Part shown: positions 7,862 to 13,283 of the stretch, one piece after another
Layout: every line of letters starts with the position of its first letter
Numbering within the stretch: the stretch's first letter is position 1
DNA from: Acidobacteriaceae bacterium
Lineage (GTDB): Bacteria; Acidobacteriota; Terriglobia; Terriglobales; Acidobacteriaceae
DNA: 13,283 nt
NCBI GenBank assembly: GCA_030042915.1
Contig: JASHYS010000308.1
Location: 1-13,283 of the forward strand
Reading direction: 5' to 3'
Notes under the pieces: model-generated
The model's database searches: none
Told to the model about the DNA's origin: nothing
What the model saw: only the letters and a program-made list of their open reading frames with translations
Position numbers and translations under genes: made by a program

Positions 7862-9883
7862 TCAGTTGCCCGTCCCGCCGGCTGCGATAGCAAGCACCAC
7901 TTGGCCCTGGTCGGCCGCCGCCACCTGCTGATAGAACCCACGCAGATCCTGGTACGCCTCCGGTTTTACCTCGGCGAACGACTTCGCAAGCGAGGTCGTA
8001 ACCACGATCTGACCTGACGCCGGCCTCGTCGTTGAGAAATAGAAGGCGTGTCCCGGCCAGGAGAAGTCCGCGTCTGCGGGCGTGCCTTCTACGCTGACTC
8101 CGTCAGGCAGGAGGTAAGTCACAGTGCTGTTCACGATGTCGCCATAATGCATATCCACCGGAACTGCGCGCTTCTCCTCGTTGACGAATGGCTGGTGGCT
8201 TCGCGTTTCAAAGAAGAATCCCGGCAGCATGGTCCGCTTCGCCGTCACTGTTCCCAGGGTTCCCTTGACTGTTGCCGTCGCGATTAGAGTGGCATCGGGA
8301 TTGTCGAGCCCCTGGAATTGATCTACATGCGCCTCGACGCCTTCGGGCACAATCTTCTCCAGGTTGTCGTCAAACTGCTTTTTCAGCTCCTCAGCGTCGA
8401 CGCGCAGGGCTTCCTGCCGCCACCGCAGTGCCTCCTGGCCCGTCATCTCGATGGAGAGAGTGCCGTTGACTTCGCCTTGAGGGCCCACAGTCATGCTGCC
8501 GCTGCGCGTGGTCTTGTTGTCTTTGTACGATTGCTGCGGCGTTGTCGCAATCGCCGTGCCTTGCGGATTCTCCCCAATCCCACGCGTCCCGGAGTGGCGC
8601 CAGTTCACCGTGCCAAACGGGCACATCTTCTCGCCCGGATCGATCAGGATTGACTCGCCGCCGGAATTGAGCTGCACGAGCGTTGTGTCCAGCTGGTTCA
8701 GACTCATATGGCTGGGATCGAATCGGCCCTGGTCGCGGTCGACAACCTTGATCGGATATGCCGTCAAGCCGGCGGCGCGCAGCATCGCCAGGTAAAGCAT
8801 GGCAATCTCCTCGCTCGACCCGCTCTTCTGCTTCCAGGTATCCTCAGCCTGCGCAGCCGGTTTCATGCCCAGTTCCTTCAGCTCAGAGGCGGTCTTTTTG
8901 CGCGAATAATCCGTGTTTTCCAGTGCCTGCACCGCAGCGTAGAGCTTCCTGGCTTTGTCCAGGTCGCTATCGGCCGGCGCGATCAACCCGCTCACCGCGG
9001 CCTTGATCTCCGGCGATGGTACGGCGAATTTGTCCACATCCTTGGCCCAGGAATTCGCTTCGCTGATCCAGAAGTTCATCGCGTTGTTGGCCGCAATGTA
9101 ATAGAACCCGACCTCATAAAGCAGGGTGCTGATGGGCGGCATCCACTCCTCGTCGGGAATAGCAGGAACGTCCGTCACGTCGACGCTAAAACCCACAATT
9201 GGGCTGGTCTGGATTGCCACGCCCGGGGGCAGGCGCTTCCACCAGATGAGGTTATCCAATCTGTGCCCGTGCTCATCCACAAGATAGCTGTTCGTAGCGC
9301 TGTCGAAAGCGTCAGTCCCTCCACCCGGCATAAATGGCCCGAAGGGCTTGAATTCGTAGTGGGCCTTACGCACCAGGTAGCGCCGCTGAATCTCCCAGGT
9401 GGGCGACGAAAAGGTGTCGTCGCTGTAGTGGATTTCGTAGCGGTACTCCAGAATGCTTCCGACTTCCACGCTGGGTAAGGTGAAGACTTTGCGCCCGAAC
9501 TGCTTTCCGCCGCTCTTTTCACTCAGCAGGTCAGCAGGTTTTCCCGTGAGCGGAACAACGGTCCCATCGGGATGAATCGTGCGCCCTTTGATATCGGTCA
9601 CCTTCCATGTGCCCTTCAGGTAGGGGAGCTCCACCGTGGCCAGGTCTTTGCCTTTCTCGCTGAGCACCTTAATGCGCGCATAACGGCTCTGGAAATGCTT
9701 GGGATCGTTGTCGACCTCGCTGATGTTCAGGTACACCGCAGCCGCTCCCGGGGCCATGGGATCGCTGGTCATCTGCAGTTCATCCGACGTTGGTTGCTGG
9801 AATTGGGCGCGAGCCGGAACCGCGAACAACGCGGCTGCAGACAGGACAGCACTGCAAAGAAGATGTAGATATGGAATTCGCAT
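7862..9883 (-). CDS. Secreted DUF3857/transglutaminase-like pseudoenzyme (copy A)
   Basis: The frame is open to 10003, but the ATG at 9883 is chosen because it begins the signal peptide (MRIPYLHLLC..., ending ARA before QFQ at about residue 26) and lies just downstream of a promoter-like element. An upstream start would run into maf. The 673-residue product has the DUF3857-type region (FTLPSVEVGSILEY at 135-148; TDVPAIPDEEWMPP at 237-250) and a transglutaminase-like core. The active cysteine is S357 (KSGSSEE) and the histidine is T400 (QLDTT). The aspartate is kept (LIDPGEK, D415), so no thiol catalysis is expected. It has the longest variable stretch of the four copies, 31 residues between FKP and LIWW. 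It is the first gene of the array in transcription order and begins 32 bases after the maf stop. Confidence 0.87.
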   Translation of the reverse strand: MRIPYLHLLCSAVLSAAALFAVPARAQFQQPTSDELQMTSDPMAPGAAAVYLNISEVDNDPKHFQSRYARIKVLSEKGKDLATVELPYLKGTWKVTDIKGRTIHPDGTVVPLTGKPADLLSEKSGGKQFGRKVFTLPSVEVGSILEYRYEIHYSDDTFSSPTWEIQRRYLVRKAHYEFKPFGPFMPGGGTDAFDSATNSYLVDEHGHRLDNLIWWKRLPPGVAIQTSPIVGFSVDVTDVPAIPDEEWMPPISTLLYEVGFYYIAANNAMNFWISEANSWAKDVDKFAVPSPEIKAAVSGLIAPADSDLDKARKLYAAVQALENTDYSRKKTASELKELGMKPAAQAEDTWKQKSGSSEEIAMLYLAMLRAAGLTAYPIKVVDRDQGRFDPSHMSLNQLDTTLVQLNSGGESILIDPGEKMCPFGTVNWRHSGTRGIGENPQGTAIATTPQQSYKDNKTTRSGSMTVGPQGEVNGTLSIEMTGQEALRWRQEALRVDAEELKKQFDDNLEKIVPEGVEAHVDQFQGLDNPDATLIATATVKGTLGTVTAKRTMLPGFFFETRSHQPFVNEEKRAVPVDMHYGDIVNSTVTYLLPDGVSVEGTPADADFSWPGHAFYFSTTRPASGQIVVTTSLAKSFAEVKPEAYQDLRGFYQQVAAADQGQVVLAIAAGGTGN

Positions 9884-9903
9884 GATGATGGCCTTGGATT
9901 TAG

Positions 9904-9927
9904 AGTGCCACCATTCTAACGCGAAAC
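9904..9927 (-). promoter_or_regulatory. Promoter-like element upstream of copy A, overlapping the maf stop
   Basis: It matches 19 of 24 positions of the elements before copies B and C and keeps TAGAAT (9912-9917, minus strand) at the same distance from the ATG, with a predicted leader of about 22 bases. The TAG of the hexamer is also the stop codon of maf. The element therefore lies partly inside maf, and its sequence is constrained by both functions. Confidence 0.5.
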
Positions 9928-10527
9928 TGCTGGCGGCACGGTGCAGGCGTCCAGCATCTCGCAAACCAAAGCCAGCGGCAGTCCCATCACATTGAAATAG
10001 CAACCCTCAATGCGCGGAATCCAGCGCGCGGCGCGGCCCTGAATGGCATAGGCCCCGGCTTTGTCCATTGGCTCGCCCGTGGCCACGTACGCGGCAATCT
10101 CGGCCTCTGAAAGCGTGAGGAAGCGCACTGCCGTAGCTTCGACGGCCACTTCGGTGCGCTCCGCAGTCACCACGGCCACTCCAGTGATCACGCGATGAGT
10201 GCGTCCCGACAGCAGGCGCAAGATGCGCGCGGCGTCAGCGGCATCCTCCGGCTTGCCCAGGATCGCATTCTCGAGCGTAACGGTGGTGTCGGCGCCCAGC
10301 ACCACCAGCGGGGACTCGCCGTCCGGCACATTCCCCAAGCTGCTTGAGCCCCCAATCTCGCGAAAAACAGCTTCGGCCTTTTCGCGCGCCAGCCGTGTGA
10401 CGTAGACGATCGGATCCTCGCCCGGCAACGGGTCTTCAGCGATATGCGCGGGGCGCACCTCGAAGCGGTAGCCCGCCTGTGTGAGCAATTCGCGGCGGCG
10501 CGGCGAGCCGGAGGCCAGAACAAGCAT
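9916..10527 (-). CDS. maf: Maf-like nucleoside triphosphate pyrophosphatase
   Basis: The 203-residue product has the family's usual length. Maf proteins hydrolyse nucleoside triphosphates, often dTTP, UTP or modified nucleotides, to monophosphate and pyrophosphate. They act in the cytoplasm as house-cleaning enzymes and were first linked to septum formation. Visible motifs are ASGSPRRRELL at residues 5-15, GADTTV with the likely catalytic aspartate D80, SGRTHRVITGV (107-117), KAGAYAIQG (156-164) and the C-terminal FNVMGLPL. KAGAYAIQG suggests the dTTP/UTP-type subgroup. The frame continues upstream to 10626, but the ATG at 10527 places the family's typical N-terminus first. No Shine-Dalgarno motif precedes it; CATAAT ends six bases before the ATG, so a leaderless transcript is possible but unproven. 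The TAG stop is part of the promoter-like hexamer of copy A. Confidence 0.93.
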   Translation of the reverse strand: MLVLASGSPRRRELLTQAGYRFEVRPAHIAEDPLPGEDPIVYVTRLAREKAEAVFREIGGSSSLGNVPDGESPLVVLGADTTVTLENAILGKPEDAADAARILRLLSGRTHRVITGVAVVTAERTEVAVEATAVRFLTLSEAEIAAYVATGEPMDKAGAYAIQGRAARWIPRIEGCYFNVMGLPLALVCEMLDACTVPPAVSR

Positions 10528-10538
10528 GAAGGAATTAT

Positions 10539-10561
10539 GGCAGGCTGCGTTTCCGCCTGCC
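10539..10561. other. Inverted repeat between divergent maf and membrane-protein genes
   Basis: GGCAGGC (10539-10545) and GCCTGCC (10555-10561) are perfect complements around a nine-base loop. The site lies just upstream of the maf start and about 65 bases before the divergent membrane-protein gene. It could be an operator or an RNA hairpin in a leader. It has no T-run, and its position between divergent starts argues against a terminator. Confidence 0.4.
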
Positions 10562-10624
10562 GCCCCAGTTAAACTGAAAGTGAGCTTGCACGGCGCGTGG
10601 AATCCAGGCTCGGATTCGGTGGAC

Positions 10625-11503
10625 ATGCACTTCGACTTTCATTTCACAACCGTCCAGGTTCTTTGGACTCTAACGTTTGCGGCGCTGCTGGTGTTGTTGG
10701 TCGTCTTGCTCGGACGCGAGCGTCTGCGTCGTTTCCCCTGGTTTACAACTTCCATGGTCATCATGGCGTTGCGCCTGCTGGCGAGCCGCCTGCTTTTCAG
10801 CCGCCTCCCACGAGTCCTGGGTAACGAAATCTTCCTTGCGCTGGCCGACTTGGCTGCCATCGTTGCCTTGCTTGTGGCCGTTGAGTTGGCGCGACGCGCC
10901 TTCAAAGGCGCCCGCCGCGCTGCTTGGATCATCTGGACTCTGGTGCTGCTGGCGGTGGGCGGCGTAGTGCTCGTCAAGTGGGGACCCTGGCCATCTTTCA
11001 AAACGCTCTTCGCTGCCTCTGAACTTTCCGTCCTGCGCCTGATGGAGATGGTCGCCCAAAAGCTCGACATGCTGGCCGACCTGCTCGTCATTCAGCTCGG
11101 CGTGCTGATCGTGCTCTTTGGCCGCCGCTTCCATGCAGGCTGGCGCAGCCACACGCAACGCATCGTCATCGGCCTTTCCACGGCGTCTCTCGCGCAAATT
11201 GCCGTGCAGGTCATCAGCCGCGAAATCGCCACGCACACCCCCATTCGCAGTCACGCCGTATATGTACGCGTGACCGGCATGCTGAACAACCTCAACTACG
11301 CCAATAGCGTTGTGTTTCTTGCTGTGCTGGTGTGGTGGATTGTGTGCCTGTGGATCGATGAGCCCGGCGCCACAGCCAGGGCGAACAGCGATCAGCCGGG
11401 TCCAATAAGCGGCGAAGAAACCCCCAAACCCGAAACGGCCGAAGCGAACGTCGTGGCGAGCGCAGTTGATGCAACGGAAAAGCCGGAGTCCAGCGAAGCC
11501 TGA
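10625..11503 (+). CDS. Seven-helix integral membrane protein of unknown function
   Basis: I do not recognise a named family. From the ATG at 10625 the 292-residue product shows about seven hydrophobic segments, near residues 10-30, 41-59, 66-88, 101-118, 146-166, 179-198 and 224-243. A hydrophilic, acidic Pro/Ala/Glu-rich tail follows (about 245-292). Arg/Lys-rich loops such as RERLRR (31-36) and RRAFKGARR (90-98) suggest which loops face the cytoplasm. The frame is open further upstream to 10481, but those residues overlap the opposite-strand maf start and are not membrane-like. GGTGG just before 10625 is a weak ribosome site, and an ATG at 10526 is a less likely alternative. It is divergent from maf and convergent with msrA. 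No catalytic or binding motif is evident. Confidence 0.75.
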   Translation: MHFDFHFTTVQVLWTLTFAALLVLLVVLLGRERLRRFPWFTTSMVIMALRLLASRLLFSRLPRVLGNEIFLALADLAAIVALLVAVELARRAFKGARRAAWIIWTLVLLAVGGVVLVKWGPWPSFKTLFAASELSVLRLMEMVAQKLDMLADLLVIQLGVLIVLFGRRFHAGWRSHTQRIVIGLSTASLAQIAVQVISREIATHTPIRSHAVYVRVTGMLNNLNYANSVVFLAVLVWWIVCLWIDEPGATARANSDQPGPISGEETPKPETAEANVVASAVDATEKPESSEA

Positions 11504-11514
11504 TCGTCTCGGCC

Positions 11515-11542
11515 CTATTCCCTACTGGCTATTCACTGTTTT
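11515..11542. repeat. Degenerate heptanucleotide repeat between the membrane-protein gene and msrA
   Basis: Four units of seven bases follow one another in exact phase, starting CTATTCC and CTACTGG and ending CTGTTTT. They fill most of the 38-base gap between two convergent stop codons. No hairpin terminator is visible there. The same 7-base phasing with CTA starts occurs in the next gaps to the right. Confidence 0.5.
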
Positions 11543-12021
11543 TAGATATGGCATTTTGCCAGCCCGCGTTTTTCCAGGTACCGCTGGTGGTACTCTTCGG
11601 CGCGCCAGAAGGTCTGCGCCGGCTCGACTTGGGTCACAATCCGTTTTGGCTTGAAGCGCCCCTCGGCCGTCAGTTGTTCAATCTTGGCGCGGGCCTGCGC
11701 TTCCTGCTCGGGCGAATGAAAGAAGATCACGGAACGGTACTGCGTGCCCCAATCCGGTCCCTGCCGGTTCAGCGTGGTCGGGTCGTGGAGCGAGAAGAAT
11801 GCATCGAGCAATTCCTCGTAGGTCGCTTTTTCAGGATCGAAATCGAGTTCGACCGCCTCCGCGTGGCCGGTCTGGTCGCCGCATACGTCTTTGTAGGTGG
11901 GTTTGTCGAGCGAACCGCCCTCATAGCCCACGGCCGTCGCCGTTACGCCCGGGATGGCTGCAAACGCAGCCTCCACACCCCAAAAGCATCCTGCTCCGAA
12001 TGTCGCTTTTTCTGTGCTCAT
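11542..12021 (-). CDS. msrA: Peptide methionine-S-sulfoxide reductase MsrA
   Basis: The 159-residue product reduces methionine-S-sulfoxide in proteins and free methionine back to methionine, recycled by thioredoxin, and so repairs oxidative damage. The catalytic motif GCFWG sits at residues 11-15 with C12 as the nucleophile. The family features GYEGG (33-37), HTEAV-like [24 protein letters not shown] and [10 protein letters not shown] are present. The protein ends in KCHI, with C157 a candidate resolving cysteine. There is no signal peptide, so it should be cytoplasmic. The start is the only ATG that places the GAGCFWG motif at the normal distance from the N-terminus. No clear Shine-Dalgarno motif precedes it, and the gene lies 49 bases after the phosphatidyltransferase, possibly in one operon. 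Confidence 0.95.
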   Translation of the reverse strand: MSTEKATFGAGCFWGVEAAFAAIPGVTATAVGYEGGSLDKPTYKDVCGDQTGHAEAVELDFDPEKATYEELLDAFFSLHDPTTLNRQGPDWGTQYRSVIFFHSPEQEAQARAKIEQLTAEGRFKPKRIVTQVEPAQTFWRAEEYHQRYLEKRGLAKCHI

Positions 12022-12040
12022 ACAAAGTTTGATGCCACAG

Positions 12041-12068
12041 CTAACACCTAGAGGCTAGAAGCTGCTTC
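12041..12068. repeat. Degenerate heptanucleotide repeat between the phosphatidyltransferase gene and msrA
   Basis: Four seven-base units in phase: CTAACAC at 12041, CTAGAGG at 12048, CTAGAAG at 12055 and CTGCTTC at 12062. The repeat ends two bases from the stop codon of the phosphatidyltransferase gene. A near-identical CTAGAGGCTAG core recurs at 12775 on the other side of that gene, in the same orientation. Confidence 0.6.
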
Positions 12069-12070
12069 TC

Positions 12071-12697
12071 TCAGGCCAGCGGCGCCAGGTGCTTGGTGTT
12101 CTGGTAGGTGTATACCACGCGATGAACCACGGTGACGGTCGAAAGCACGGCCAGCAGCCACAACACGGGAGCCATCACGTCCCAGCGATTGAACAGCGCT
12201 CCCAGCAGGATGAGCACGATCCGCTCCGGCCGCTCCATAAAACCCACCTTGCACTGCCCGATGAGCGCTTCGGCGCGGGCGCGCGTGTAGCTGACCATCA
12301 GCGACGTCACCATCACGAAAGCCACCAGCACCACATAGCGGAACCGGTTGATGCGTCCGTAGTAGACCAGCAGGCCGAAAAACAGCACTACGTCGGAGTA
12401 GCGATCGATGACCGAATCGAAGAACGATCCAAACACTGTCACCTTGTTGATGCGCCTGGCCACGCGCCCATCCACCATGTCGAAGATGCCGGCGCCAAAA
12501 ATGACCAGCCCCGCGAAGAAGAACATTTTGTCGCCGTTTTCGGCATTGGCGTGGCCAAACAAAAACGCCGCGGCGATGTTGATCACCAGGCCCAGAAACG
12601 TCAGCACATTGGGCGAAATGCGCGTCAGAGCCAGGCCATGCACGATGCGGTCGAGAAGCCATCCGCAGGCACGGCCAAAAGCGCTTGTCCAGGTCAT
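12071..12697 (-). CDS. CDP-alcohol phosphatidyltransferase family membrane enzyme
   Basis: Enzymes of this family transfer a phosphoryl-lipid or phospho-alcohol group from a CDP-activated donor to an alcohol and work in the cytoplasmic membrane. The 208-residue product carries the full signature D-x2-DG-x2-AR-x8-G-x3-D-x3-D at residues 73-98: D73, D76, G77, A80, R81, G90, D94 and D98, which bind metal and the CDP part. Several hydrophobic segments follow, giving the usual six or so helices. GFMERPERIVL downstream recalls the inositol-phosphate-type branch, but the acceptor alcohol cannot be fixed from sequence. The ATG at 12697 has GGAAGC upstream. The frame extends to 12751, but that stretch is made of heptanucleotide repeats and is unlikely to be coding. 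The gene lies 103 bases after greA. Confidence 0.9.
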   Translation of the reverse strand: MTWTSAFGRACGWLLDRIVHGLALTRISPNVLTFLGLVINIAAAFLFGHANAENGDKMFFFAGLVIFGAGIFDMVDGRVARRINKVTVFGSFFDSVIDRYSDVVLFFGLLVYYGRINRFRYVVLVAFVMVTSLMVSYTRARAEALIGQCKVGFMERPERIVLILLGALFNRWDVMAPVLWLLAVLSTVTVVHRVVYTYQNTKHLAPLA

Positions 12698-12705
12698 TCT
12701 TGCTT

Positions 12706-12747
12706 CCAGTTCCCAGCTTCCCGCTGCTAACCCTTGTCCGCTAGAGC
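12706..12747. repeat. Degenerate heptanucleotide repeat upstream of the phosphatidyltransferase gene
   Basis: Six seven-base units run in phase, from CCAGTTC and CCAGCTT through CTAACCC (12727) to CTAGAGC (12741). They begin nine bases upstream of the chosen ATG, so the leader of this gene is largely repeat. The units are imperfect, so the case rests on the shared phase rather than on identity. Confidence 0.45.
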
Positions 12748-12774
12748 CCACTTCATTACCTTCCTGTATATGAG

Positions 12775-12795
12775 CTAGAGGCTAGCAGCTAGCCG
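12775..12795. repeat. Degenerate heptanucleotide repeat downstream of greA
   Basis: Three consecutive units, CTAGAGG (12775), CTAGCAG (12782) and CTAGCCG (12789), end five bases from the greA stop codon. The first two match the units at 12048 and 12055 except for one base. Confidence 0.6.
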
Positions 12796-12800
12796 TACTG

Positions 12801-13283
12801 CTACTTGGCTCCGCCGGCCGCGGCCTCATCCTCTTCCTCGCCCGACTCCTCGTGAATGGTCGTCAGCTTCAGAATCTCCAGCTGGCGCTTGCCGTTGGGC
12901 GTCACAATGGTCGCCGTGTCGCCCACTTTCTTGCCTACAATCCCGCGTCCAATCGGCGAAGTTGTCGAAATCAGCCCCTTGGCCACATCGGCTTCCTCGC
13001 TCGTCACCAGCCGGTATTCGATCTCTTCGTCCTTCGTGGAGTCGTAAACCACTACCGTCGAGCCGAACCCTGCCTTGTCCCTGGGAATGTTCGACAAGTT
13101 GACAAGCGAAAGCTCACCCATGCGCTTCTTCAGCTGGCCCAGCCGCGCATTCACAAACTCCTGCCGCTGCTTGGCCATGTGATACTCGGCATTCTCCGAC
13201 AGATCTCCCAGGGCCCTTGCCTTCTTGATCTCAGCGGGAAGCTCGTGGGCAAGCTCATATTCAAGCTGCTTGATCTCATCCAG
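12801..13283 (-). CDS. greA: Transcription elongation factor GreA (5' end missing)
   Basis: GreA enters the secondary channel of RNA polymerase and stimulates cleavage of backtracked RNA, rescuing stalled complexes. The frame runs from the window edge and 160 residues are visible. An internal ATG at 13178 is not the start, because the coiled-coil signature lies upstream of it. That signature is GDLSENAEY (visible residues 26-34), the acidic tip that coordinates Mg2+ in the polymerase active site. The C-terminal FKBP-like domain shows TSPIGRGIVGKKVGD and LEILKLT. Only about ten N-terminal residues should be missing. The end is unusual: an acidic and Ala/Gly-rich tail (EESGEEEDEAAAGGAK) extends past the normal GreA end. 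The gene is followed by the phosphatidyltransferase and msrA in the same direction. Confidence 0.95.
   Translation of the reverse strand: MDEIKQLEYELAHELPAEIKKARALGDLSENAEYHMAKQRQEFVNARLGQLKKRMGELSLVNLSNIPRDKAGFGSTVVVYDSTKDEEIEYRLVTSEEADVAKGLISTTSPIGRGIVGKKVGDTATIVTPNGKRQLEILKLTTIHEESGEEEDEAAAGGAK

Noticed and set aside
9884..10003. Upstream start for copy A at 10003
   Set aside because: It would place 40 non-hydrophobic residues before a clear signal peptide and overlap the maf coding end.
11504..11541. Terminator between the convergent membrane-protein gene and msrA
   Set aside because: No stem-loop is visible, and the TTTT there belongs to the phased repeat.
11548..12051. Plus-strand open frame opposite msrA
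   Set aside because: The minus strand encodes a textbook MsrA with GCFWG, and the opposite frame is a shadow.
12698..12751. Upstream start for the phosphatidyltransferase at 12751
   Set aside because: The extra 18 residues are encoded by degenerate heptanucleotide repeats and precede a better-placed ATG with GGAAGC upstream.

Overview
The window is about 13.3 kb of moderately GC-rich bacterial DNA. The gene types point to an acidobacterium of the Terriglobia kind: tandem secreted DUF3857/transglutaminase-like proteins, a Maf-type pyrophosphatase, a seven-helix membrane protein, MsrA, a CDP-alcohol phosphatidyltransferase and GreA. This placement is an inference from gene content and style, since no rRNA or taxonomic marker is present. 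Nearly all the DNA is coding, and no gap between genes reaches 300 bases. I see no tRNA, rRNA, CRISPR array, insertion sequence or phage gene.

Left and centre (1-9883, minus strand): five consecutive genes encode large exported proteins with an N-terminal DUF3857-type domain and a transglutaminase/protease-like core. In transcription order they are copy A (7862-9883), B (5795-7747), C (3647-5680), D (1599-3575) and E (1-1596, cut by the window edge). E is the diverged member and keeps the full Cys-His-Asp triad (C339, H380, D412). A to D are close paralogs of one another, and all four have lost the catalytic cysteine (Ser in A, B and C; Gly in D). Only B keeps the histidine, which leaves a Ser-His-Asp arrangement. 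A, B and C each carry the same promoter-like element just upstream, and it is identical over 24 bp before B and C. D and E lack the element. E starts two bases after the D stop codon, so the pair is probably translationally coupled. The array looks like a family of secreted pseudo-transglutaminases expanded by duplication beside an apparently active relative.

Middle (9916-11503): maf (minus) runs into the array, and its TAG stop codon forms part of the promoter-like hexamer of copy A. Divergent from maf is a seven-helix membrane protein of unknown function on the plus strand. A 7-bp inverted repeat lies between the two.

Right (11542-13283, minus strand): greA (cut by the window edge), a CDP-alcohol phosphatidyltransferase and msrA lie in the same direction and converge on the membrane-protein gene. 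The short gaps around these genes contain degenerate repeats with a 7-base period (CTAGAGG-like units), which do not occur in the gaps of the paralog array.
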